From: Aeromonas jandaei
GTDB taxonomy: Bacteria; Pseudomonadota; Gammaproteobacteria; Enterobacterales; Aeromonadaceae
Assembly: GCF_037890695.1 (NCBI RefSeq)
Contig: NZ_CP149571.1
Coordinates: 2,138,001 to 2,202,000 of the forward strand
DNA length: 64,000 nt
Direction: 5' to 3'
The notes under the pieces were generated by a model that saw only the letters and a list, made by a program, of their open reading frames with translations, ran no database searches and was not told the DNA's origin. This document shows, one piece after another, positions 29,241 through 39,800 of this stretch. Both the position numbers and the translations under genes were made by a program. Numbering within the stretch: the stretch's first letter is position 1; each line of letters begins with the position of its first letter.

Positions 29241-29294
29241 CTTTGCTCCTCGCCGGGTGCGTTCCCGGCTTGTCGGTTTATAGGGTAGAGAGGG

Positions 29295-30458
29295 TTACAG
29301 CTGGTCGATCGCCGCAGCGAGACCCGCCAGGGTCAGCGGATGCATCCGTCCGCCAACCACATCATTCATCAGCTTGATGGAGGGGTGCCAGAGCCACTCC
29401 CGGCGCGGGGTGGGGTTGATCCACACCAGTTTGGGAAAGTGCTGCTGCAGGCGGGTGAGCCACACCTGACCCGACTCCTCGTTCCACTGCTCGACACTGC
29501 CGCCCGGCCAGGTGATCTCGTAGGGGCCCATGGTGGCATCCCCCACCAGGATTACCCGGTAGTCGCTGCCGTAGGTGCGCAGCAGGCGCAGGGTATCGAA
29601 CCGCTCCTCAAAGCGGCGGGCGTTATCCTTCCAGACGAAGTCGTAGAGGCAGTTGTGAAAATAGAAGTACTCCAGATGCTTGAACTCGTGGCGCAACGCG
29701 GAGAAGAGGCGTTGTACCTCGGCCACGTGGGCATCCATGGAGCCTCCCACATCGAAAAAGACCAACAGTTTCACCCCGTTGTGGCGCTCGGGCCGCAACT
29801 TCACATCGAGCCAACCCTGGCGGGCAGAACTTTTTATGGTGTCGTCGAGATCAAGCTCGTCGGGATTGCCTTTGCGCACCCAGCGTCTGAGCTTGCGCAG
29901 CGCCAGCTGAATGGCGCGCTGGCCGAGCGGCGAGTCGTCGCTGAAGTTGCGATAGTGACGGGCCTCCCATACCTTGGTCGCCTTGCCGTGCAGCCCCTCT
30001 CCACCCATGCGGACGCCCTCGGGGTGAAAACCGCCGTGGCCAAACGGGCTGCTGCCACCGGTTCCCACCCACTTGTTGCCGCCGGCGTGGCGCTCTTTCT
30101 GTTCGCTTAACCGCTGGTTAAGGGTCTCCAGCAGTTTGTCGAGTCCGCCGAGGGATTTGAGCAACGCCTTCTCCTCTGGGCTCAACAGCCGTTCGAACTC
30201 CTTGCGCAGCCACTCCTCGGGCAGGCTCTCCGGCAGCAGGGGAATGGCTTCCAGTCCCTCGTAGTATTCGGCGAAGGCGCGATCGAAGCGATCGTAGTGA
30301 GCCTCGTCTTTTACCAGCAGGCAGCGGGAGAGTTGGTAGAACTCGTCCATATCGATGGCGACCAACCGGGCAGCCAGTGCAGCGTGCAAGTCCAGCAGTT
30401 CGCGCAGGCTGCAGGGGAGCTTGTGGCGGCGCAGATGGGTAAAAAAGTCGATCAGCAT
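29295..30458 (-). CDS. VWA domain protein, CoxE-like
   Basis: The product has 387 residues. The C-terminal half holds a von Willebrand A domain whose metal site reads VFFDVGGSMDAH, fitting the DxGxS pattern of MIDAS. The N-terminal half is helical and charged, with a Gly-rich patch (GGNKWVGTGGSSPFGHGGFHPEG). Such proteins usually work with a MoxR ATPase as a metal-insertion or remodelling pair, and a MoxR gene ends 3 bp before this start. The target of the pair is unknown. Confidence 0.87.
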   Translation of the reverse strand: MLIDFFTHLRRHKLPCSLRELLDLHAALAARLVAIDMDEFYQLSRCLLVKDEAHYDRFDRAFAEYYEGLEAIPLLPESLPEEWLRKEFERLLSPEEKALLKSLGGLDKLLETLNQRLSEQKERHAGGNKWVGTGGSSPFGHGGFHPEGVRMGGEGLHGKATKVWEARHYRNFSDDSPLGQRAIQLALRKLRRWVRKGNPDELDLDDTIKSSARQGWLDVKLRPERHNGVKLLVFFDVGGSMDAHVAEVQRLFSALRHEFKHLEYFYFHNCLYDFVWKDNARRFEERFDTLRLLRTYGSDYRVILVGDATMGPYEITWPGGSVEQWNEESGQVWLTRLQQHFPKLVWINPTPRREWLWHPSIKLMNDVVGGRMHPLTLAGLAAAIDQL

Positions 30459-30461
30459 GAG

Positions 30462-31304
30462 TCAGCTGCCGCGCCGGGCCAGAAAGGCGAGCTTCTCGAA
30501 TAGATGCAAATCCTGCTCGGTCTTGAGCAGAGCGCCATATAGCGCGGGCACCAGCTTGCCGGGCTCGCGGGCGCGCATCGCCTCGGGGGCGATATCGTCG
30601 GCCAGGAGCAGGCGGATCCAGTCCAAGAGTTCCGAGGTGGAGGGCTTCTTGCGCAGCCCCTCTACCTCGCGCAGCTCGAAGAAGAGGTCCATCGCTTCGC
30701 CAAGCAGGCTCTCCTTGAGGTCGGGATAGTGGAGTTTGACGATGGCCTGCATCTCGGCCTTGTCGGGGAAGCGGATGTAGTGGAAAAAGCAGCGGCGCAG
30801 GAAGGCATCCGGCAGCTCTTTTTCATTGTTGGAGGTGATGATGACCACCGGCCGCTGGCGAGCCCTGACTCGCTCGCCGGTCTCGTAAACATCGAACTCC
30901 ATTCGATCCAGCTCCAGCAGCAGATCGTTGGGGAATTCGATGTCGGCCTTGTCGATCTCGTCGATCAGCAGCACCGGTCGCTGCTCGGCGCTAAAAGCCT
31001 GCCACAGCTTGCCCTGGCGAATGTAGTGGCTGATATTGGCCACTCTGGGGTCGCCGAGCTGGGAATCGCGCAGCCGCGCTACCGCATCATATTCGTAGAG
31101 TCCCTGCTGGGCTTTGGTGGTGGACTTGATATGCCAGGCAATGAGATCGGTGCCAAGATGGTCGGCGACCGCTTCCGCCAGCACCGTCTTGCCGGTGCCT
31201 GGCTCCCCTTTGATCAGCAGCGGTTTTTCGAGGGTGATGGCGGCATTGACCGCCATCTTCAATGCATCGGAGGCGAGATACTGGCTGCTTCCTGAAAATC
31301 CCAT
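30462..31304 (-). CDS. MoxR-family AAA+ ATPase
   Basis: The product has 280 residues. Walker A GEPGTGKT is at 33-40, Walker B VLLIDEIDKAD and sensor 1 (VVIITSNNEKELPDAFLRR) follow, and the arginine finger region is present. MoxR ATPases are chaperone-like motors that act with VWA proteins. It is two-gene coupled with the VWA gene downstream. AGGAACC precedes the ATG. It is divergent from cysK. Confidence 0.9.
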   Translation of the reverse strand: MGFSGSSQYLASDALKMAVNAAITLEKPLLIKGEPGTGKTVLAEAVADHLGTDLIAWHIKSTTKAQQGLYEYDAVARLRDSQLGDPRVANISHYIRQGKLWQAFSAEQRPVLLIDEIDKADIEFPNDLLLELDRMEFDVYETGERVRARQRPVVIITSNNEKELPDAFLRRCFFHYIRFPDKAEMQAIVKLHYPDLKESLLGEAMDLFFELREVEGLRKKPSTSELLDWIRLLLADDIAPEAMRAREPGKLVPALYGALLKTEQDLHLFEKLAFLARRGS

Positions 31305-31374
31305 AACGTCGGTTCCTTTGACGATTGGCTCCCGGAGTCAGGGGCCAGAGAGAATAAGCTCTATATGTTGTAAT

Positions 31375-31384
31375 ACCATATGGT
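31375..31384. promoter_or_regulatory. Palindrome in the cysK promoter region
   Basis: ACCATATGGT is a perfect 10-bp palindrome inside an AT-rich stretch with near-symmetric flanks (TAAT...TTAT), 80-90 bp before cysK. It could belong to the CysB-controlled promoter region known for cysK orthologues, but I cannot identify a CysB site with certainty. Confidence 0.35.
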
Positions 31385-31463
31385 TATAACGAATAGTCAC
31401 TTCTCATTCAGAAACCACAGGGTAATCTTGTTTCATCGTCGTAACAAACACAGGGATAGCACC

Positions 31464-32432
31464 ATGAGCAAAATTTTTGAGGACAATAGCCAGACTATCG
31501 GTCACACCCCGCTGGTTCGTCTCAACCGTGTTACCAAAGGCCGCGTGCTGGCCAAGATCGAGAGCCGCAACCCCAGCTTCAGCGTCAAGTGCCGGATCGG
31601 TGCCAACCTGATTTGGGATGCCGAGAAGCGCGGCATCCTGACCAAGGGTAAGGAGATCATCGAGCCCACCAGCGGCAACACGGGTATTGCTCTGGCCTTC
31701 GTCGCGGCTGCTCGCGGCTATCCCATCACCCTGACCATGCCGGCCACCATGAGTCTGGAGCGCCGCAAGCTGCTCAAGGCGCTCGGGGCCAATCTGGTGC
31801 TGACCGAAGGACCGCTTGGCATGAAAGGGGCCATCGCCAAGGCCAACGAGATCCTCGAGTCCGAGCCGGGCAAGTATGTGTTGTTGCAACAGTTTGAAAA
31901 CCCGGCCAACCCGGAGATCCACGAAAAGACCACCGGCCCCGAGATTTGGGATGCCACTGACGGTGAGGTGGATGTGTTCGTGGCCGGGGTCGGTACCGGT
32001 GGCACCATTACCGGTGTTTCCCGCTACTTGAAAAAGACTCTGGGCAAGGCGGTGGTCTCTGTCGCGGTCGAACCTGCCGAGTCGCCGGTCATCAGCCAGA
32101 AGCTGGCCGGTGAAGAGATCAAACCGGGCCCCCACAAGATCCAGGGTATTGGTGCCGGCTTTATTCCGGGCAACCTCGACCTCTCCCTGATTGATCGTGT
32201 TGAGCAGGTGACCAGTGACGAAGCCATCGAAATGGCCCGCCGCCTGATGGAGGAGGAGGGGATCCTGGCCGGGATCAGCTCCGGTGCTGCCGTGGTGGCT
32301 GCCAGCCGTCTGGCCGAGCTGCCGGAGTTTGAAGGAAAAACGATTGTCGTTATCCTGCCGAGCGCCGCGGAGCGCTACCTCTCCAGCGCCCTGTTTGCCG
32401 GCGTATTCAGCGAACAGGAATTGCAGCAGTAA
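31464..32432 (+). CDS. cysK: Cysteine synthase A (O-acetylserine sulfhydrylase)
   Basis: A 322-residue PLP enzyme that makes L-cysteine from O-acetylserine and sulfide. The PLP lysine is Lys42 in [14 protein letters not shown]; the substrate loop is [13 protein letters not shown] and the phosphate cradle is [10 protein letters not shown]. The start at 31464 ([17 protein letters not shown]) is the family start; an ATG 28 codons earlier lies in the promoter. It sits upstream of ptsH as in E. coli, but has its own terminator. Confidence 0.97.
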   Translation: MSKIFEDNSQTIGHTPLVRLNRVTKGRVLAKIESRNPSFSVKCRIGANLIWDAEKRGILTKGKEIIEPTSGNTGIALAFVAAARGYPITLTMPATMSLERRKLLKALGANLVLTEGPLGMKGAIAKANEILESEPGKYVLLQQFENPANPEIHEKTTGPEIWDATDGEVDVFVAGVGTGGTITGVSRYLKKTLGKAVVSVAVEPAESPVISQKLAGEEIKPGPHKIQGIGAGFIPGNLDLSLIDRVEQVTSDEAIEMARRLMEEEGILAGISSGAAVVAASRLAELPEFEGKTIVVILPSAAERYLSSALFAGVFSEQELQQ

Positions 32433-32454
32433 ACAACAAGATTGCACTGACCAG

Positions 32455-32476
32455 ACGGCGCTCCCAGGAGCGCCGT
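32455..32476 (+). terminator. Intrinsic terminator of cysK
   Basis: ACGGCGCTC (32455-32463) pairs with GAGCGCCGT (32468-32476) over CCAG and is followed by a T-rich tail. Confidence 0.88.
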
Positions 32477-32575
32477 TTCTTTATGGGCTAGACTCTGCAT
32501 CGCCCAGCGCCACTCGGGCCCTTATTTTTTGGGGTAAAATAACAAGCTCCGGAGCGAGAAAAAAAGCAGACATTC

Positions 32576-32591
32576 TGTGATAAATCTCATA
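32576..32591 (+). promoter_or_regulatory. Candidate CRP site upstream of ptsH
   Basis: TGTGATAAATCTCATA fits the TGTGA-N6-TCACA pattern at 9 of 10 key positions. It lies about 285 bp before ptsH. The 442-bp cysK-ptsH gap holds no gene and is AT-rich in its second half, consistent with several promoters as in E. coli pts, where CRP is a known activator. Confidence 0.5.
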
Positions 32592-32874
32592 TCCTGTGCG
32601 GCGTCACGCGGTGTCTGATGGTCAGGTATCACAAAGTAACAAAGTGTTATTTTTCGTTATAAAATAATTTCAGGCCAGTCCTGATGCGGCTTGTAGCCCA
32701 ATAACGGAAAAATCCCGACCAAGACACCGAAATACTGCACAGAAAATTGACCTGGATTAAACCATTGCGGGTCTGCTTTCGTTACTTTACAACATATCCA
32801 TACTGACACGGTGGGTCAGGTTGTCTGAAAAGCGACCTGCTCACTAAAAAATATCAATAATATGGGGTGAAACC

Positions 32875-33132
32875 ATGTACGAGAAGTCTGTTGTTATTAC
32901 TGCTGAAAACGGCCTGCACACCCGTCCGGCAGCTCAGTTCGTGAAAGAAGCCAAAGAATTCCAAAGCGAGATCACTGTGGTCTCCGGTGGCAAATCCGCC
33001 AGCGCCAAGAGCCTGTTCAAGCTGCAGACTCTGGGTCTGACCAAAGGCACCAACGTGACCATCCAGGCCGACGGCCCGGACGCTCAGAAAGCCGTTGAGA
33101 AGCTGGTTGCCCTGATGGACGAGCTGGAGTAA
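32875..33132 (+). CDS. ptsH: HPr, phosphocarrier protein of the PTS
   Basis: An 85-residue HPr. The active-site histidine is His15 in [10 protein letters not shown] and the regulatory-type serine is Ser46 in [11 protein letters not shown]. It carries phosphate from enzyme I to the EIIA proteins, including UlaC in this window. An ATGGGGTGAAACC leader precedes the ATG. First gene of the ptsH-ptsI-crr operon. Confidence 0.97.
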   Translation: MYEKSVVITAENGLHTRPAAQFVKEAKEFQSEITVVSGGKSASAKSLFKLQTLGLTKGTNVTIQADGPDAQKAVEKLVALMDELE

Positions 33133-33176
33133 TCCAGCTTTACTCCTCCCCCACAGTCGTTTTAATAGGAAGGATT

Positions 33177-34904
33177 ATGATATCTGGCATTCTTGCGTCC
33201 CCCGGTATCGCATTCGGTAAGGCGCTTCTTCTGAAAGAAGATGAAATCGTTATCAATCAGGGCAAGATCTCTGCTGACCAGATTGATGTCGAGATCAACC
33301 GCTTCCTCGAAGCCCGCACCAAGTCAGCTGCACAGCTGGAAGCCATCAAAGAGATGGCCGGTCGCACCTTCGGCGAAGAAAAAGAGGCCATCTTCGAAGG
33401 CCACATCATGTTGCTCGAAGATGAAGAGCTGGAAGGGGATATCAAATCCTTCATCAAAGATAACAAGGCATCCGCCGACAAAGCCATCTACGAGGTGATC
33501 GAACAGTACGCCAAGATGATGGCCGAGCTGGACGACCCCTATCTGCGCGAGCGCGCAACCGACTTCCGTGACATCGGTACCCGTCTGGTCAAGAACGTAC
33601 TGGGCATCGCCGTTGTCAACCTGAGCACCATCGACGAAGAGGTGATTCTGGTCGCCAAAGACCTGACCCCGTCCGAAACTGCTCAGATCAACCTGAAATA
33701 TGTGCTGGGTTTCGTTACCGACATCGGTGGCCGTACTTCCCACACCTCCATCATGGCTCGCTCCCTGGAGCTGCCGGCCATCGTGGGCACCAACGACATC
33801 ACCGATCGCGTCAAGAACGGTGAGATGATCCTGCTCGACGCCATCAACAACAAAGTTGTGATCAACCCGAGCGAAGCCGAGCTGACCCAGTTTAAAGAGA
33901 CTCAGGCCCGTTATCAGGCCGAGAAAGACGAGCTGGCCAAGCTGAAAGATCTGCCTGCCATCACTCTGGATGGTCATCAGGTCGAAGTGTGCGCCAACAT
34001 CGGTACCGTCAAGGATACCGAAGGTGCCATCCGCAATGGCGCCGAAGGCGTGGGTCTGTACCGTACCGAGTTCCTGTTCATGGACCGTGACGCGCTGCCG
34101 ACCGAAGATGAGCAGTTCAAAGCCTACAAAGAAGTGGCCGAAGCGATGCCGGATCAGCCGATCATCGTGCGTACCATGGACATTGGCGGCGACAAAGAGC
34201 TGCCGTACATGAATTTCCCGAAAGAGATGAACCCCTTCCTGGGCTGGCGTGCCGTGCGTATTTTCTTCGACCGCGAAGACATCATGCACGCTCAGCTGCG
34301 GGCCATCCTGCGCGCGTCTGCCTTCGGCAAACTGCGCATCATGTTCCCGATGATCATCTCTGTCGAAGAGTTCCGTAGCCTGAAAGCTACCGTAGAGACG
34401 CTGAAAGCCGAACTGCGCGCCGAAGGCAAAGCCTTTGATGAATCCATCGAAGTGGGTATCATGATCGAGACCCCGGCTGCTGCCGTCATGGCTCATCATC
34501 TTGCCAAGGAAGTGGATTTCTTCAGTATCGGTACCAACGACCTGACCCAGTACACCCTGGCTGTCGACCGTGGTAACGAGATGATCTCCGCGATGTACAA
34601 CCCGCTGTCACCCTCCGTCCTGACCCTGATCAAGATGGTTATCGATGCTTCCCATGCCGAAGGCAAGTGAACCGGTATGTGTGGTGAACTGGCTGGTGAC
34701 GAGCGTGCCACCCTGCTGCTGCTGGGTATGGGTCTGGATGAGTTCTCCATGAGCGCCATCTCTGTACCGCGTATCAAGAAGCTTATCCGCAACACCAACT
34801 TCGAAGATGTGAAGGCAATGGCTGATCAAGCACTGAGCTTTGCCACCGCTGCTGAAATCGAAGCATGCGTAGATAACTTTATTAAGCAGAAGGCAGTCTG
34901 CTAA
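33177..34904 (+). pseudogene. ptsI: PTS enzyme I, interrupted by an in-frame TGA at Trp498
   Basis: Enzyme I transfers phosphate from PEP to HPr. The frame runs 497 codons, meets TGA at 34668-34670, and continues in the same frame for 77 codons to TAA; the total of 575 equals E. coli enzyme I. The TGA falls where E. coli has Trp498 (HAEGK-W-TGMCGEL). Active-site His is in [12 protein letters not shown]. The truncated form would lose Cys502 in MCGEL, the catalytic acid, so it should be inactive. Flanking ptsH and crr are perfect. A single G-to-A call (TGG to TGA) explains everything, and a sequencing error is likely. Confidence 0.93.
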
Positions 34905-34946
34905 GATCGGCTGCAAACAGCGAAAAATCATCTCTAGGAGCTTTAT

Positions 34947-35456
34947 ATGGGTCTGTTCGACAAACTGAAGAAACTGGTTTCTGACGATAGCTCTGACACC
35001 GGTGGCATCGAAATCTTTGCTCCGCTGTCTGGCGAAATCGTGCCGATCGAAGATGTGCCTGATGTCGTCTTCGCCGAGAAAATCGTTGGTGACGGTATCG
35101 CCATCAAGCCGGCTGGCAACAAAATGGTTGCTCCGTGCGACGGCACCATCGGCAAGATTTTCGAGACCAACCACGCGTTCTCTCTGGAATCTGACTCCGG
35201 CATCGAGCTGTTCGTTCACTTCGGTATCGACACCGTTGAGCTGAAAGGCGAAGGCTTCAAGCGTATCGCTCAGGAAGGCCAGCAGGTCAAGCGCGGCGAC
35301 ACCATCATCGAGTTCGATCTGGCCGTTCTGGAAGCGAAAGCCAAATCTACCCTGACTCCGGTGGTCATCTCCAACATGGACGAGATCAAAGAGCTGGTGA
35401 AGATGACTGGTGCCGTGACTGTGGGCGAGACCCCGGTGATCCGCATCAAGAAATAA
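34947..35456 (+). CDS. crr: Glucose-specific PTS EIIA component
   Basis: A 169-residue EIIA-Glc. The phosphorylated histidine is His91 (counting Met) in ELFVHFGIDTVELKG, with the partner His76 in FETNHAFS. It feeds glucose EIICB and regulates adenylate cyclase and non-PTS permeases. AGGAG precedes the ATG. Third gene of the pts operon, 42 bp after ptsI. The length equals that of E. coli. Confidence 0.97.
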   Translation: MGLFDKLKKLVSDDSSDTGGIEIFAPLSGEIVPIEDVPDVVFAEKIVGDGIAIKPAGNKMVAPCDGTIGKIFETNHAFSLESDSGIELFVHFGIDTVELKGEGFKRIAQEGQQVKRGDTIIEFDLAVLEAKAKSTLTPVVISNMDEIKELVKMTGAVTVGETPVIRIKK

Positions 35457-35461
35457 GCAGT

Positions 35462-35480
35462 AACAGGCCCAGAACCTGTT
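35462..35480. terminator. Weak terminator between crr and the cyclase gene
   Basis: AACAGG (35462-35467) pairs with CCTGTT (35475-35480), loop 7 nt, followed by a T/C-rich run. The genes are convergent. Only a 6-bp stem, so modest confidence. Confidence 0.5.
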
Positions 35481-35492
35481 TCCTCTCCTCCC

Positions 35493-36437
35493 TTACTCTT
35501 TCGTGACCACCACCCGGTTACGTCCCTGCTCCTTGGCGAGATAAAGCGCCCGATCGGCCATCATCAGCAGGTAGTCGATGCTCTGATCGCCCCGGGTAGC
35601 GGCGCAGCCAAGGCTGATGGTGAGAGTGATAGTCTGTCCCTGCCATGGCATGGCCAGCTCGCTGACCTGCTGGCGCAGCCGTTCGGCGCGGCAAGCAGCT
35701 TGCTCCAGCGTGTGATCCGGAAAGATCAGCAGAAACTCCTCGCCGCCCCAGCGGGCCAGGCACTCCCCCGGTTGCAGCAGTTCTGTCATGGTGTCTGCAA
35801 CTGCGCAGAGCGCCGCATCCCCCGCAGGGTGACCGTAACGGTCGTTGATCTGCTTGAAGTGGTCGATATCGCCCAGCACCAGGGCAAAGGCATCGCCCTG
35901 CATCCGGTGGGATTGCAGCTGCTGCTCGGCACCACGACGGTTACACAGCTCGGTGAGGGGGTCGGTACAGGAGAGGCGGCTCACCTCTTCCACCATACAC
36001 TGCAGGTCGTGAATGTCGCGGAAGGTGACGATATGGCCATTCGGAATGGCATCGGCCCCCAGCTGGGCCGTTACCACGAACCAGCGGTGCTGGCCATTCT
36101 TGCAACGGATCAGGGCGGGCATCTCTGCCACCTCCAGACCCTGTTGCAGTGACTGTTCTACCTCGGTGTGCCAAGCCTGAATGATCGCGCTGCGGTAGGT
36201 TGCATCGGGATAGGCGAGGCGAAACCAGCTGTCCATATCGGGCAGATCGGCCAGGTCATACCCGAGCTGTTCGCGAAAGGCGCGGTTGAGAAAGCGATGG
36301 CGACGAACGGGGATGTTGTCACCGGTATCGGGCAGACCCTCGCGGCGCGCCACCGATTCTGACACCAGAATGGGGAGCGGTATCACGTCAAAGGAGCGAA
36401 ACAGGATCTGCTGCAGTTCTCTCTCTTCCATCGTCAC
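35493..36437 (-). CDS. PAS-GGDEF diguanylate cyclase
   Basis: The product has 314 residues with no membrane segment. A PAS domain occupies about residues 15-145 and a GGDEF domain 150-312. The active-site motif is GGEEF at 231-235 (RWGGEEFLLIF), and LSCTDPLTELCNRRG is the usual domain entry, so synthesis of cyclic di-GMP is expected. The product-inhibition motif RxxD five residues before GGEEF is absent. It may oppose the HD-GYP protein encoded 7 kb away. A striking AT-rich palindrome lies 220 bp upstream. Confidence 0.9.
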   Translation of the reverse strand: MTMEERELQQILFRSFDVIPLPILVSESVARREGLPDTGDNIPVRRHRFLNRAFREQLGYDLADLPDMDSWFRLAYPDATYRSAIIQAWHTEVEQSLQQGLEVAEMPALIRCKNGQHRWFVVTAQLGADAIPNGHIVTFRDIHDLQCMVEEVSRLSCTDPLTELCNRRGAEQQLQSHRMQGDAFALVLGDIDHFKQINDRYGHPAGDAALCAVADTMTELLQPGECLARWGGEEFLLIFPDHTLEQAACRAERLRQQVSELAMPWQGQTITLTISLGCAATRGDQSIDYLLMMADRALYLAKEQGRNRVVVTKE

Positions 36438-36657
36438 GTGGTGCTCCCTGATCCTTTTGTCACTTTCTCTAACATAGGTTAGCCAGCGCAGGTGGTAAAT
36501 GGATTTCTGGGGCGCGGCCGGGGCTGGCTATCGTCTCATCTGAAAGCAGGGTAAAAGGGGGCTGTAGCAGCATGTTGCACCGGTTCGGAGGGGGCTGCTG
36601 GGTGTCTGCCGATGTCATCAGAGCGGCTTGCGGCAATGATTCAACGCGTTTAGCGGC

Positions 36658-36689
36658 TTATTTTATAAACAATTTTGTTTATAAAATAA
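36658..36689. promoter_or_regulatory. 32-bp AT-rich palindrome upstream of the cyclase gene
   Basis: Two perfect 15-bp arms, TTATTTTATAAACAA (36658-36672) and TTGTTTATAAAATAA (36675-36689), flank a 2-bp centre. It stands out in a GC-rich region and resembles a high-affinity operator for a dimeric regulator. The 401-bp gap (36438-36838) holds no gene. Confidence 0.6.
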
Positions 36690-36695
36690 CGGTAT

Positions 36696-36707
36696 TCTGG
36701 CGCCAGA
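36696..36707. repeat. Short GC palindrome next to the AT-rich palindrome
   Basis: TCTGGCGCCAGA is a perfect 12-bp palindrome 6 bp after the larger one. It may be a second operator or chance. Confidence 0.35.
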
Positions 36708-36792
36708 GAGGGCCACACTTGCCGGGTAGCCACCTCCCCAGGGCTTGCCGAGCCTCCTCCGATCTGCTGACCGATCATGTGAACGCAATAAA

Positions 36793-36820
36793 AAAGCCGC
36801 TCACACAGGTGAGCGGCTTT
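36793..36820 (-). terminator. Intrinsic terminator of mscK
   Basis: AAAGCCGCTCAC (36793-36804) pairs perfectly with GTGAGCGGCTTT (36809-36820) over ACAG, with a T-run on the minus strand, just after the mscK stop. Confidence 0.9.
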
Positions 36821-36838
36821 GCCGGAACAGTCTTCCCC

Positions 36839-39800
36839 TTAAGCGGGCTGCTTGCCCTCTTCGGCAGGAGGTGGCGGCAGGGCGCCGGAGCTGGATTCGA
36901 CCTTCTGCTCCTCCCCCTGCATGTTCTTGATGTAGACATCCATCTGGTTGAAGGCGATCTCGATGCCGTTCTCGCGGAACAGCTGGTCGATCTTGCGGTT
37001 CAACTCGTCCACCGCAGGGTTGCGATCCCCCAGTTCGCTCACGAAGAAGCGCAGCTCGTGATCCAGGGTGCTGGCACCGAAGGTGAGGAAGTAGACGATG
37101 GGCGCCGGGTCTTTCAGCACCCGGCTGTTCTCGTCCGCCGCCTGTTTGAGCAGGGTGCGGGTCAGCTCCAGATCGGAACCGTATGCCACGCCCACCCGCA
37201 CGATGACCCGGGTCACGGTGTCACTCAGCGACCAGTTGATCAGACGCTCGGTCATCAGCTGCTGGTTGGGGATGATCACCTCTTTACGGTCGAAGTCGGT
37301 CAGCGTGGTGGCGCGAATGCGGATCCGCGAGACGGTACCCGAGAAGGAGCCGATGGTGACGGTGTCACCGATCCGCACCGGACGCTCGAACAGGATGATG
37401 ATGCCGGAGACGAAGTTGGAGAGGATCTCCTTCATGCCAAAACCGATACCGACTGACAGACCACCCGCTACCCACTGCAGCTTGTCCCACTGCACGCCCA
37501 TCATGGAGAGGGCGGTCAGGGAGCCGAAGCCGATCAGTACGTAGTTGAGCATGGTGGTGATGGCGTAGGCCGTCCCCTGAGCCAGATTGAGCTTGGAGAG
37601 CACCAGCACCTCCAGCAAACCCGGCAGGTTGCGTGCCAGCGACCAGGCGCCGCCGAGCAGCAGGAGGCCGATCAGCACGTCACTCAGGCTGATGGGGAAG
37701 AGCACGGCATTGGCACCGGTGCCTTCAGTGCGGTGCCACAGCACCATGCTGTCGAGGTAGGAGAATACCGCGACCAGATCGGACCAGAGCCAGTAGAAGG
37801 CGACGCCGAAGATCAGCAGCAGTACGGTGCGAGTCAGACGCAGGGACTGCTGGCTGACATCCTCCAGATCCATCGGTTGCTCTTCGATGGACTCGCCACC
37901 TTCCGCATCTTCCGAAGATTTGTGCTCACGTTTGGCCACCGCGCGGCGGTAGGCCAGACGACGGGCCGCCAGCTCCAGCCCGCGCAGGGCGGTGCGGTAG
38001 ACCAGACTCCAGATGATCAGCAGATAGAAGGATTCGATCAGGCGACCGGTCAGCTTGAGCGCGGTGTAGTAGTAGCCGAGCACCGCCAGCACGATCAGCG
38101 CCACCGGGGCCAGGGCCAGCGCAATGGCGGTCATGGTCTGGGCCATGCTCGCCTCACCCTTGATGCGGGCGCGGGAGATGGGGAACACCAGATAGGCGGC
38201 CAGCGCCAGCAGGATCAGGGTGAGTGCCTGACCAATCACGTCGTTGCCTAGGGAGGAGGGTTCTACCACCGCCTTGGTCGACAGCATGATGAGGGGCAGC
38301 AGCGGCAACCAGAGGTAGCGCATGCTGTTGCGCTTGGCCTGCAGCTCGGCGCGCGGGATGCGGAAGTGGGATTCACCGAGTCCGCCCGGGCGCATCACCG
38401 CCATGTAGATGCTGAAGACCAGATAGCTGAGTGCCAGGTTCAGAGTGATCTGGAAGATGAGCTTGGGGCTCAACAGACCACAGTAGGTGAGCAGCAGGCC
38501 GCCCGCCAGAATGAACAGGCTGCCCGGCAGGCGCTGCAACAGGGTAAAGAAGAGTGCGCGCGGGGTGTGCCACTGGCTGTCCTGACGGAAGCGGCCCAGA
38601 TCCTTGGCAATCTTTTTCTGGCGTTCGGCCAGTGCCGGACGCTTCCACATCAGCAGGCCGCCGATGAGCAGCAGCGGGAAGGCGAGCAGGGAGATCCCCA
38701 GCAGCTCTTCGCGCCACTGGCTCCAGTCCGGTTTCAGCACCCAGTCGGAGGCCTGTTTGTAGGCCTGGGCGGGCCAGCTGATAAACCACTTGAAGTCGAT
38801 CGGTTTGTTGCTGCTTACCCAGAAGATGTGCTGTTGCAGGGTAAATTCGATAGAGGCATAGACCCGCGCCAGCTGCTGCTGGGTCAGCTGCAGGCTGATA
38901 GCGTTGGTGAGCTGGCTGTCGAGCTGGCGGTTGAGCTGATCGAGCAGGTTGATGCGGGTATCGATGAGCTTGGCAAGGCTCTCCTTGTCTTCATCGCTGA
39001 CCGGCTCCTTGCTGCTCGCGATCAGGTTGTCCAGATAGAGGTTCTTCTGGAACAGCTGGTCACGCTGCTGACTCAGCTCGAACTGGGCCAGATGCAGATC
39101 GGCGATCTGCTCTTCGAGGTTTTTGACGGCGATGGTCGGCGCCGCTTCCAGCTGTTGATAGAGCTGATAGAGGATGCGTGACAGCAGCAGATTACCCTTG
39201 AGCATCTGCACCTGTTCGTTGAGGTTGCGCTCGGTCTGGGTGCCGCGCTCCAGCCAGCTCTTGGCCTGCAGGTTTTTCTGTACCAGCGAGTTGAGGTTGG
39301 TGGTGGCGCTGATGAGTTGCTGGCTGAGCTGGTGGTTGAGAACCTGCTCTTTTTGTACCAGCGGGCTGTCTTCGGTCGCTACCAGCTCGCCGGTCTGTTC
39401 GGCGGTCTTCTCGGTGTCGCCGAGGCGCTTGGCGCTGCTCTGCTCCTGCAACAGTTGCAGCTTCTGCTCTTCACTGGTGAGGCGGGCGTTCTGGTAGTCG
39501 CGCTGTTTGACCGCCAGATCCTGCATGCTGGTACGGTTGTCCAGATCCTTTTGCAGCTGGGAAAGTTGCAGGTCGAGCAGTGCCAGCTCGGTGTTGAGCT
39601 TCATCTTCTCGGCGCTGCTGACGCTCTCGCCGGCATTAAGGCGGCTGCGGATCTCCTGACTGCGCTGATAGGCACGGCTCATGCTGCTCTGGGCGCGCTC
39701 CGGCAGGGTCTGCAGGTTGGTGAGCTGGCTGCCGATGGCGCCGAGCGCCTCCTGGGCGGCCTGCATGTTGGCCAGCACATCGGGCTGGCGGTTGTCGAGC

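Noticed and set aside
34668..34670. Selenocysteine or stop-codon readthrough in ptsI (and puuB at 61543)
   Set aside because: The position is Trp in the families, not Cys, and no selenocysteine insertion hairpin is evident just after the TGA. Miscalled TGG is simpler.
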